Positions 55,817-64,000 of a stretch of 64,000 bases of DNA are shown one piece after another. A program made the translations under genes and the position numbers. This DNA comes from Rhodocollybia butyracea. Lineage: Eukaryota > Basidiomycota > Agaricomycetes > Agaricales > Omphalotaceae. The stretch lies in NCBI GenBank assembly GCA_015501585.1, contig JADNRY010000274.1:18116-82115 (forward strand). Reading direction: 5' to 3'. How positions within the stretch are numbered: the first letter of the stretch is position 1; every line of letters begins with the position of its first letter. The notes under the pieces are model-generated. The model did not search any database, had not been told where the DNA came from, and worked only from the letters and a program-made list of their open reading frames with translations.

Positions 55817-57430
55817 TGATATGTAAGGGAGCGAGGGCGGGTTGTCAGAGATTCCCCAAGGGAAAGTCTTGTAATATCGGATATACACGCGCGACTGCTC
55901 CAGGCTCAAGACTGTAGCGCTAACGTGGGTAACTAAGCTTAGACAACTCTTAGAACTAAGTCGAGAGAAGCCTAGTTGGGTGTACGAGTGTACGAGGGAA
56001 CCAGATGTGTATGTCCAAATCAATTAACCAAAAACCAAAACCAATACAACAAAACTAAGATTCTCCTAGGCAAACTCTGGCTCTAGCTAGAATAGTAATC
56101 TCGAGGTTTGTCAACAACCCTAGGCAAACTCTGGCACTAGCTGCTGTGACGCCATAAAGTCCTTGACCAAACTCTGGGACAAGCTACGATATTGTGAGTG
56201 AACTTAATCACTAGAAGCTCGTACCACAATCTTAGTGGCTCGTCTAACTTTGTGAAGAAGTCAACTAAGGAACCCTCACTCTGGAGCCAAATAATCCCTT
56301 ACTAGAAGCTGTCCCCTCTAAGGAAGCAACTAGATTTAAGTTGATCTGGAGTTCAAGAGAACTCTACACACTTAAATTTGATCAAGATATAAATGGGCTT
56401 TGCGAAGCACGTGAAGTTAGATTACTTTCTTAAGATCACCAAGTCAGGAGGTGTCACGCTACTGATCCCGTGGGGACGTTCTACAGAGCACTGGTCTTAA
56501 CAGTCAAGTCGAGGGCAAGAAACTTGTCCTATTGAATAAATATGTCTGGCTTATATACTGAGTAGAGAGAGTTTAATACGAAAAATAGATGAAACAGATA
56601 CAGAGAGAGACGGAAAGAGAGTGGAACAGAGGAATCTGGCTCGGAAAGGAAACTCCAGCCTATATATGGTACACACGATAAAGAAATAGTCCATTCTTGG
56701 GTATATATCAGAGGTAAAATATGATTTCGTGAGGATTAACATAGTTTTAAAGTGTTTTGATCCGAGCGAGGTTTCTCCAATTACTCCACAATTCTCCGGG
56801 GTCAAGAGTACCTTTATGCTTCATGATCACTCGCCACCCGGTTTCCCTTGGGTGAGTTTCATTCTATTCCTCAGATAGTTCTGTCCATCCTGAGTGCGAT
56901 TAACATTCTCTCGAGAAGGCCAGTTGTCTAGCTTTCCAACGACACCACTTATGATAGTCTCGAGCAACTGCGCGGAGTAAGTACAAGTGATTCCCAATAG
57001 TTGGCCTTAACAGGTAAGACCTCCCGTGTATGATTTCTAAGATCAAATGTTTCGATTTGCCAAGGCTATCCCGGTGCGTAGCTTTCCGTAGGACCGCTAA
57101 GCATGTTTCTACCGTCTTCACCCTTATGACCGGTGCCGCAAATAGACCTCTACGGCTTCCTCGGGATTGTTCTGGTCCATTGTTACGGACTGTAAAGTCC
57201 ACATCTTAACATAGCTCGTTGGGGGTCTTAGTGCGAGGGATGCCTTCCCTCATAATTCCTTCCCTCGAGTAATGCATTGGCTTAGTACTTATCCCGCTTC
57301 GAGATGTCCTGTAGTTTAAAGAGTATGCACTCTTGGGTATAACTAGATTGATGATCTAGCGTTACATCTCCGGGCAGCCCAGGTATCCTCGCTAGCTTGG
57401 CTCTAGGCTACACTTGTGGGTGTACCTTCA
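55817..57430. other. Unclassified repeat-like sequence, possibly transposon-derived
   Basis: Base composition and word use differ from the surroundings. Three similar blocks contain AAACTCTGG followed by AGCT (about 56070, 56120 and 56170). A minus-strand open frame (57202-56900, MDFTVRNNGPEQSRGSRRGL, KARQLAFSREC at its end) is coding-like but unrecognised. No terminal repeats or target duplication found. It could be a fragment of an LTR element or LINE; I cannot tell. Confidence 0.35.
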
Positions 57431-57658
57431 CGGCTCGCTGAGTATTATTGTTAAGTTCTTTGCCTCGGCAACAGCTATCATGCTCGGGCTCCGTATAACT
57501 CTCTTATTGCATTGTATAATGTGTACAAAATGTCAAAATGTACGGTTACATGCCTTAGGCCAATTTTAGGCCTAATAGCGTGAACAGGATAGACATCACA
57601 AGAACTTACTGTAAGATAGCATGAAATAGTGCAAAGGGAGAAACAATGAAGGGCAGAC

Positions 57659-58289
57659 TGTAAGGTATTGAACAACCTAGCACATCTCCTGGTCATATTA
57701 AAATCATAACTATTATTACTTGGCACTCAAAATGACTCGGAATGACTAGACCTGCTGATCATGTGACTATGACTTGCTGGAACATGCGGGTATATTCAAA
57801 TGAGTTACATTGAGTCATTGAGGCTGTACTTATTTAGAATGGCTTACTCATGCAAACCATGGTTTGCCTTGAGGCTAACACATGTACTATATATTTAATT
57901 ACTTAATGATTTCCCATGTAAAAGACTATAAAAGGGGGGAATTACCCATACACCCTTTTTCTTTAGTCTCTATATTTTGTAACCCAGTACCTACAAGAAT
58001 TACACTTGTTATCTCAATTCTTTGTGTGAACAACACCTGAGGAATTATCTACTGAGTGAATACAGCAAGACTCACTTTAATATCAAGGATATTGAAGGTA
58101 CGTATTCCCGACGCTTATTGTCACCAATACCCGTATAGTGCACACCAACTCGATACAAAGATACCCCCAAAACACCGTAACATTTAGGTTCTTGTAAGCA
58201 TTATCTACCGAGCAGCCCCCAAATCTGTTAGATCGGAAGTATTAGCTAAATACGACTGGTTAACAAGCCTCTTTGTTCGAGACTTGACA
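57659..58289 (+). repeat. 5' LTR of the TR-GAG element (631 bp)
   Basis: Starts TGTAAGGTATTG and ends CGAGACTTGACA. Contains a TATA box (TATAAAAG at 57927-57934) before a G-run. A minus-strand open frame inside it (57478-57726) recurs in the other LTR and is taken as chance. Confidence 0.9.
57927..57934 (+). promoter_or_regulatory. TATA box of the TR-GAG LTR
   Basis: TATAAAAG followed by a G6 run and, about 30 bp on, the pyrimidine-rich CCCTTTTTCTTTAGTC, a plausible start region. The same arrangement occurs in the 3' LTR with a G7 run. Confidence 0.65.
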
Positions 58290-58319
58290 TAATATAGAGA
58301 CTAAAGCTGTGACTAGAAA

Positions 58320-61300
58320 ATGTCTACTAGAACTGTTACTGGTGCGAGTACTACTAACGAGCGAAATACCACAGATACCCAAGCTTCTTTTTACACTCGT
58401 ACCCCTGGTTCAAATCGTCTTATGGCAAATGATAGTAATTCTATTAACAATTCTAACCAAGCACCCAGTCAACCTTCTTTTCCAGAGGGAGGCAGAACAC
58501 TAGGTGCTATGCCCGGTAATGTATACCCAAATACTCCGTCACATGTTCCGAGACGTCCCGCATCTACCCCTGTGGCTCGTCCTAATAATCCAATGCAGTC
58601 TAATTGGACACCCTCACCTGTGAGACCAACAACTAACTTGGCAACTGAGGGATGGCATTATGCTAGCACTCATGGTCCAAGATCACCGTTGGATATGGGT
58701 CCAAGTAGATTGGATAGATTGACAGAAGAGTTGGAAGGGTATGGTGAGCTACCAGAGCACAGCGGTAGCCCAAATTTATTTTATCGCACATCAGCTGAAC
58801 AACAGTCAGTGACTCCGTTACCAATTCAAACAGGAGACTCAGAACATTTTCCGTCTCTTAACTCAATAGTGGGACCCACTATGAGGAGGCAGGAAACTCC
58901 GGAAACTCCTTCAAACCGATTCACACAGTATCGCAATCAGTTTAGAGCTATTGTGGGCGAAAGTCCATTAAGAACACCACACCCACAAATAACTAACAGA
59001 GAAAATATACCCCAAGTTTTAATGGTACCATCAACAGAACCTGCTACAGTAATTGGACCGTCGATTTTAACTCAACCTGCTCCTACGCATGCAATGCAAG
59101 GGAATAGTTGGACAAATTATCAGACACCTCCACCAAATTACCATAGAAGGGCATCTGTACAGAGTAGTGACCAAGTTGAAATTGCACGGGTTCATCGAGA
59201 TCAGTTAGTTGCTTTAGGTGAAAGTTGTAGGGAATTACTTCATCGAATCGGAATATCATCACAGAATGGTGACGATTCAGTAGAAGGGTGGATCCGTAGA
59301 TTTTTATTAATCACCACTGCAAATCCCAACAACTTAGACTCTGAAGTTACATTAGCATTAGAAAGGAGGGGAATTAGGGATGAGGTTATAAGACTTACGG
59401 AATATGCTAACCGCCCTGAATTACGAGGGTTTTATGAGCTACCAGGTAGCCCAAGGACAAATTCTCATTCTAGTTCCGGGGGTAGCCATTCACAACAGGT
59501 TCAACCTGTACTAAATCCCCCCTTATCTGAGCAACCTAGGTCAGAGTCTGTAAGTACAGGAATTGACGAGATAGTATATCCTATAATAAGGAGAAGTACT
59601 GGATCTGATTCGGTACGTACAGCAGTAAGTGAAATCTTAGGTACCTATTTCGGAAATCCGGATCGTGTACATCAATCCGCAGAAAATCTTGAATCCATAC
59701 AATCAGCGGTAAGTGATATTCTCGAATCATACTTGGCAAACCCAGACCGCAGATTCCCGGCACACACTGTCACTTTTTCAGATTCTTCTATGCACTCAAA
59801 TGATAGGAGAACTGAGAATAGGGAATCTAGGGAAGTAGTTGTAGTGGAACCTCAGAATAGAAGAGTACTAGAGACCCGAAACACAAGTGGAATAGGAAGG
59901 GGCAGGAATGTAGCTGCTCACTTCCCAACACCATTTAATAGGGCTCCTATAGTAATATCTTCTGACTCCATGACATCTCACTCCACTGGGGAACCATTTA
60001 GTTCTCACTCAGATTCAATTATTGGACCATCACAAGGGGTAAGTATGGATGTTCCAGTAGTGCATGTGCCCAGGTATCATGACCTTGAAACAAAGGAACA
60101 AGATACTCATGGTAACACTCCTTATGCTATTGTGGATCCAGTCCCACGCTATGAGCAACAGGAAACCCAACCAGCCTCAGATTTAAGTTCAGCTGGGAGA
60201 GTACAACAACTCAATGAGTGGCAGAGGCGTGATGCCGAGGCTCAATGGGCTGTTGGTGATCCCCCAGAAAGAGGAATTCTAAGGCAAGGGGGACATCAGT
60301 ATGTTGATAGAAGTGGAATGGGGATGAATAATAGTGCTAGAAGAGGGGGAGGAAGAAATGGTGGTCATACACCACCCAGAGTCCCACCTCAAAGTGCCAT
60401 AAGTACTTCTGCATCTAGTTGGCAAGGTATTGGTACAAGACCTCTTCATCAAAGTTGGGGAAATGCAAGGGATGGAGGAGGCAGCACACCACCTCCCCCT
60501 AATGATGGATTTTCCTTGACCTCTGAATCTTCTGCTGATAGGCGTAGGGGAAGGAGTAACCATGTCCCTGTCTCAAATCAAATTCATCAAAATGAATTAC
60601 AGACAGCAGGGATTGTTCCACCACCCCCTCCGCCCCCACCTAATGAGACTGATTATATGTCAGCTTCTAACTCTTCAGATAGAAGGGGAAGGGCCCATAC
60701 TTATGGTCTCACACCACATGTCAATGTGGAAATTGATGGGAATGGTACACGAAGGTTGGTGGCCGCTGGAAATTTCCGGCAACCTGTACTGGAGCCAAGT
60801 GGAATTAATCCACCGCCCCCACCACCTCGTGGGCCAGGCACTCCAGAGTATGCATCTCCAGAATTTCCGGGACAACCCAATCCACATAACCATGGAAGTA
60901 TGGGGAATATGCAGACCTCAGGAGTAACCAGCAGAAGGAACAGATCCCAATTTAATGATACAAGAGCTGTAGGTCAAGAAGGTGAGTCATGGGAAGAAGA
61001 GATAGGAACAACAGAGGTGGAATTTAATTCCACTTATGTTGGGTATGGTGGGAGAATGCCAAGAGCACCCCTAGGGGTCAACCCTTACCTCAATGCTCAA
61101 GCTGGACCTGGGCCATCAACACTACAATTTAGGAGTAGTTATCCTAATATTCCTGGCAAAAGAAAAAACATTGTGAGAAACACTCAAATGATGCAAAGTA
61201 GTGGTGGTGGTGGACCTCCTGATCAACCCAATGATCCTCCAAGTGGGAACTATGGAGATTCAGGGGATGAGGGCCAGAACCAAGAGGGTCACTTACCGGA

Positions 61301-62606
61301 CCATAATAATTTTGAGAATGGGGAAAATCATAATGGAGGGGAAGGAGGAGGTCAATATAATGGACCTCCTGATGGACCCCCAGGAGGACCCCCAGGAGGT
61401 TATTATGGCTATGGAAGGGATGGGCGTGATGGAAGAGATGGAAGAGATGCACGAGATGCACGTGAAATGGAAAATGAGCAAAGGCGAAGAGAGAGTGAGA
61501 GAGATAGAGAGCTCACACGTACACTCAATTATGAGTCAAAACTTGATATTGCAAAGCCGGAACAATTTTCGGGTACTAACCGTGCAAAATGGAGGCCGTT
61601 TGTGGATAAGTGCTTGACAATGTTCAAGGCAAAACCCACAATATATGCTGCTGATAAATCTAAAGTAATGTTTGCAACTTCTTACCTTATTGATTCTGCG
61701 TATACGTTTTACCAGAATTTAATGCGGCGGGAGGAGCAAGGCAACAATGTGCCAGAACTTCTATTCTGGGATCATTTTGTATTAGCCTTTAGTAAACGAT
61801 TTGGTTTATATGATGAGGTATTAACGGCACAATCCAAATTGGACAAAACATACCAACAAGCAAATGAACCCTTTGGAGACTACATCATACGGTTTGAAGA
61901 GTCCAGCACTAAATGTGAATACAATGATGCTGCCATGAGGTTCCGCTTAATAAAGCAGATTAGATCAGATCTTCGTGAGAAATTGACCAACAGGAGTGGA
62001 GGTCTACCCAACACTTATGAAGAACTGACAGACCACTTAATGGCAGTTGACAACATTAGAGAATCCTTTACTGATATGGGTCTCTCTGTGGGATTGACCT
62101 CTCAAGGAAGGGATGATCAAATGGTAAGCACTAACTCTAGTCAGGGGTCAGAATCTCAGAATCTCAGACTTAACCCTGGGAACCATGATGGCAGTTATCA
62201 GAAGGATAACCAGGCTACTGGACAGCAAGCAATGTCAGAAGAGGTAAGTAAGAGTGGAAAAATGAATGATGGCATGGCAGTAAAGGGGGTGAAAGAAGAG
62301 CTGAAACCCAGAAGTGAATATCCTAGGGTTCCAACTGAGGTGTGGAATCAGCGTTGGAAAGATGGTGTTTGTGCACTGTGTGAAAGTCATGAACATAAAT
62401 ATTCAGACCATTTCAATGATCTCAGAAGTGGAAAGAATAAAGGAGCTATTGGCAGAGCAGCATTCATGGACTATGATAATGATCACCAAGATCCTGAAAA
62501 TTTATTTGTGGAAATTGAAGGGTTTGACCACCCAATTCATATTTCTGATCCTGTATTGGATGGGCCATTGGGGGGAAACTGCAACCACGAAGGGTCAGGA
62601 ACCTGA
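58320..62606 (+). CDS. Giant Gag protein (1428 aa) of the TR-GAG element
   Basis: Starts 31 bp after the LTR (MSTRTVTGASTTNERNTTD). Residues 1 to about 1070 are low-complexity: Pro/Ser/Asn-rich with Gly-rich patches, PPPPPPPPNETD-like runs and GPPGGYYGYGRDGRDGRDGRD before a charged helix (NEQRRRESERDRELTR). The retrotransposon Gag domain follows at about 1075-1270 (DIAKPEQFSGTNRAKWRPFV, FWDHFVLAFSKRFGLYDEV, FGDYIIRFEESSTKCEYND, RSDLREKLTNRSGGLPNTYE), typical of Ty3-like capsids. Near the C-terminus CALCESHEHKYSDHF is a knuckle-like Cys/His cluster. The reading frame is fully open over 4.3 kb despite the LTR divergence, suggesting selection on Gag. A Gag of this length is far above the usual 300-500 aa. 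Confidence 0.88.
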   Translation: MSTRTVTGASTTNERNTTDTQASFYTRTPGSNRLMANDSNSINNSNQAPSQPSFPEGGRTLGAMPGNVYPNTPSHVPRRPASTPVARPNNPMQSNWTPSPVRPTTNLATEGWHYASTHGPRSPLDMGPSRLDRLTEELEGYGELPEHSGSPNLFYRTSAEQQSVTPLPIQTGDSEHFPSLNSIVGPTMRRQETPETPSNRFTQYRNQFRAIVGESPLRTPHPQITNRENIPQVLMVPSTEPATVIGPSILTQPAPTHAMQGNSWTNYQTPPPNYHRRASVQSSDQVEIARVHRDQLVALGESCRELLHRIGISSQNGDDSVEGWIRRFLLITTANPNNLDSEVTLALERRGIRDEVIRLTEYANRPELRGFYELPGSPRTNSHSSSGGSHSQQVQPVLNPPLSEQPRSESVSTGIDEIVYPIIRRSTGSDSVRTAVSEILGTYFGNPDRVHQSAENLESIQSAVSDILESYLANPDRRFPAHTVTFSDSSMHSNDRRTENRESREVVVVEPQNRRVLETRNTSGIGRGRNVAAHFPTPFNRAPIVISSDSMTSHSTGEPFSSHSDSIIGPSQGVSMDVPVVHVPRYHDLETKEQDTHGNTPYAIVDPVPRYEQQETQPASDLSSAGRVQQLNEWQRRDAEAQWAVGDPPERGILRQGGHQYVDRSGMGMNNSARRGGGRNGGHTPPRVPPQSAISTSASSWQGIGTRPLHQSWGNARDGGGSTPPPPNDGFSLTSESSADRRRGRSNHVPVSNQIHQNELQTAGIVPPPPPPPPNETDYMSASNSSDRRGRAHTYGLTPHVNVEIDGNGTRRLVAAGNFRQPVLEPSGINPPPPPPRGPGTPEYASPEFPGQPNPHNHGSMGNMQTSGVTSRRNRSQFNDTRAVGQEGESWEEEIGTTEVEFNSTYVGYGGRMPRAPLGVNPYLNAQAGPGPSTLQFRSSYPNIPGKRKNIVRNTQMMQSSGGGGPPDQPNDPPSGNYGDSGDEGQNQEGHLPDHNNFENGENHNGGEGGGQYNGPPDGPPGGPPGGYYGYGRDGRDGRDGRDARDAREMENEQRRRESERDRELTRTLNYESKLDIAKPEQFSGTNRAKWRPFVDKCLTMFKAKPTIYAADKSKVMFATSYLIDSAYTFYQNLMRREEQGNNVPELLFWDHFVLAFSKRFGLYDEVLTAQSKLDKTYQQANEPFGDYIIRFEESSTKCEYNDAAMRFRLIKQIRSDLREKLTNRSGGLPNTYEELTDHLMAVDNIRESFTDMGLSVGLTSQGRDDQMVSTNSSQGSESQNLRLNPGNHDGSYQKDNQATGQQAMSEEVSKSGKMNDGMAVKGVKEELKPRSEYPRVPTEVWNQRWKDGVCALCESHEHKYSDHFNDLRSGKNKGAIGRAAFMDYDNDHQDPENLFVEIEGFDHPIHISDPVLDGPLGGNCNHEGSGT

Positions 62607-63369
62607 ATACCGACTTGGCAGAGCTTCAGGAGCTGACAAGTCAGAATGGTACTAATGATCCTAAATTCATTAAGAGGCAATTGTGAAAAAAAAAAACAAG
62701 TTGGATATGTACAGAACACAAAGAGAAAAAACTAATAAGGCCAAATATTAAAGAGGAGGTTCTAGAGAAAATAAAAGGAAAGAGAGTAAAGACAGAGCAA
62801 GCAATTGTAGTAGAAGCAAAGGAGACTAGGCTAAGCCAGGGAAGGAGAAGAGGAATGGACCATATTTAAACAAATGAAAGCTTTACCGGAAGGCTAAGAA
62901 CCTTTAAATATATTTGTTCCCAAGGAGTATGAGGAGACAGGAGCTTGCAAAAGAAACAGCAGATGCAGCAATTGAAATTCACAAATCTTGTTATTAGTTC
63001 ACATGCTTGCAGTGTCATTACAGAATGTTTTATTACAATCTCATGACATAGCAGGTGATTTTGTCCCCCAACAATGATCTCAATGGCACCAAGCTTTTTG
63101 AACTTATTCATAGGTGCACAGTAGAGAAAAACATGAAACCAGGTGCGGGAACCAAATAACATGCATCAAAGCCAAAGACAAGATAAAATCACATAACATA
63201 CACCAGAGCAAGAAAGAAATAACGAGGAAAAAATAATTGATGCTGTAAACAGAACATTAGCGCTGGATCATTTGCATTTGATAATTGATTGCCAGACATT
63301 GAAAGTAAATTTGATGAAAGGCTCAAAATCAAGGACTTCGAGGGCTCAGTCTTTGGAAGGGGGAGCTTC
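62607..63369 (+). other. Non-coding 3' internal region of the TR-GAG element, with polypurine tract
   Basis: Contains an A10 run near 62686, no domain-bearing frame, and ends in GGAAGGGGGAGC (63356-63367), a good polypurine tract just before the 3' LTR. Autonomous Ty3-like elements would have pol here. Confidence 0.75.
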
Positions 63370-64000
63370 TGTAAGGTATTGAACAACCTAGCACATCTCC
63401 TGGTCATATTAAAATCATAACTATTATTACTTGGCACTCAAAATGACTCGGAATGACTAGACCTGCTGATCATGTGACTATGACTTGCTGGAACATGCGG
63501 GTATATTCAAATGAGTTACATTGAGTCATTGAGGCTGTACTTATTTAGAATGGCTTACTCATGCAAACCATGGTTTGCCTTGAGGCCAACACATGTACTA
63601 TATATTTAATTACTTAATGATTTCCCATGTAAAAGACTATAAAAGGGGGGGAATTACCCATACACCCCTTTTCTTTAGTCTCTATATTTTGTAACCCAGT
63701 ACCTACAAGAATTACACTTGTTATCTCGATTCTTTGTGTGAACAACACCTGAGGAATTATCTACTGAGTGAATACAGCAAGACTCACTTTAATATCAAGG
63801 ATATTGAAGGTACGTATTCCCGACACTTATTGTCACCAATACCCGTATAGTGCACACCAACTCTATACAAAGATACCCCCAAAACACCGTAACAATTAGG
63901 TTCTTGTAAGCATTATCTACCGAGCAGCCCCCGAATCTGTTAGATCGGAAGTATTAGCGAAATACGACTGGTTAACAAGCCTCTTTGTTCGAGACTTGAC
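63370..64000 (+). repeat. 3' LTR of the TR-GAG element, last base outside window
   Basis: Matches 57659-58289 from TGTAAGG to CGAGACTTGAC; the final A would fall at 64001 given the one extra G. Substitutions relative to the 5' LTR include GGCCAACA for GGCTAACA and CGACACTT for CGACGCTT. Confidence 0.9.

Larger units (their letters stand above)
57659..64000 (+). mobile_element. TR-GAG-type LTR retrotransposon (gag only), 3' LTR cut by window end
   Basis: Two direct LTRs (57659-58289 and 63370 to the end) differ at roughly nine or ten positions including one G-run length, about 1.5 percent, so this element is older than the copia. Between them is a single large gag frame and about 760 bp of non-coding sequence, with no protease, integrase or reverse transcriptase. 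A purine tract precedes the 3' LTR. It must use enzymes of an autonomous partner. The target duplication cannot be checked because the right flank is outside the window. Confidence 0.88.

Noticed and set aside
57478..57726. Conserved 82-aa protein found twice (also 63189-63437)
   Set aside because: Conservation is due to both copies lying largely in the two LTRs of one element; the N-terminal parts agree only where the L​TRs do.
1..64000. CRISPR arrays, prokaryotic operons or tRNA/rRNA genes
   Set aside because: No regularly spaced direct repeats of CRISPR type, intron-rich eukaryotic genes throughout, and no tRNA cloverleaf or rRNA core recognised by eye.

Overview
The window is nuclear DNA of a filamentous basidiomycete, most likely an Agaricomycete mushroom. 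The signs are many short GT-AG introns (about 50-80 nt), hydrophobins, a two-FAS1 secreted protein, a GH5 steryl-glucosidase-like enzyme, a PL14-type secreted protein, coiled-coil F-box proteins, multi-exon 7-TM proteins ending in YSNSLMATLNAR, and a NACHT-ankyrin (fungal NLR-like) gene. All of this sits among abundant, partly young transposons. No rRNA, tRNA or CRISPR was recognised.

Layout. 1-4047: an adenylate-forming enzyme cut by the left edge and a GH5 gene, both on the minus strand. 4048-7947: gene-poor, with a perfect small MITE and a G20 tract. 7948-9652: an eight-exon two-TM glycoprotein. 10.35-18.78 kb: a diverged tandem duplication, each unit carrying an eleven-exon 7-TM gene (copy B has lost its start codon), with a dead copia fragment between the units. 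19.05-20.52 kb: a FAS1 gene. 20.7-29.8 kb: three F-box paralogues (one open, two dead) separated by a 2.63 kb PIF/Harbinger-like element, a 0.9 kb pogo-like element and a foldback element. 29.8-42.25 kb: a PL14 relic, a mitochondrial-type APH-fold kinase (AIM9-like), then a tandemly duplicated cassette [hydrophobin + PL14-like gene], whose first PL14 copy is dead and second copy is nearly intact. 43.99-54.53 kb: one NACHT-ankyrin gene broken by a very young full-length copia element (516-bp LTRs with no difference seen, 5-bp target duplication) and by a 247-bp solo LTR (own 5-bp target duplication). 57.66 kb to the end: a gag-only LTR element (TR-GAG type) with a 1428-aa Gag and no pol; its 3' LTR is cut by the window end.

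Together the genes point to cell-surface and wall functions (hydrophobins, FAS1, PL14), sterol-glucoside metabolism (GH5), ubiquitin-ligase adaptors (F-box) and allorecognition/immunity (NACHT-ANK). Nothing looks operonic. Many genes exist as one good copy plus relics. A recurring oddity is that eight genes or ORFs that otherwise read through are each put out of frame by a single base, twice in the NACHT-ankyrin gene, and mostly in or beside homopolymer runs. That suggests residual consensus errors at least as much as true gene death. Exon coordinates are my own splice-site deductions, checked by reading phase; no alignment or database search was possible.
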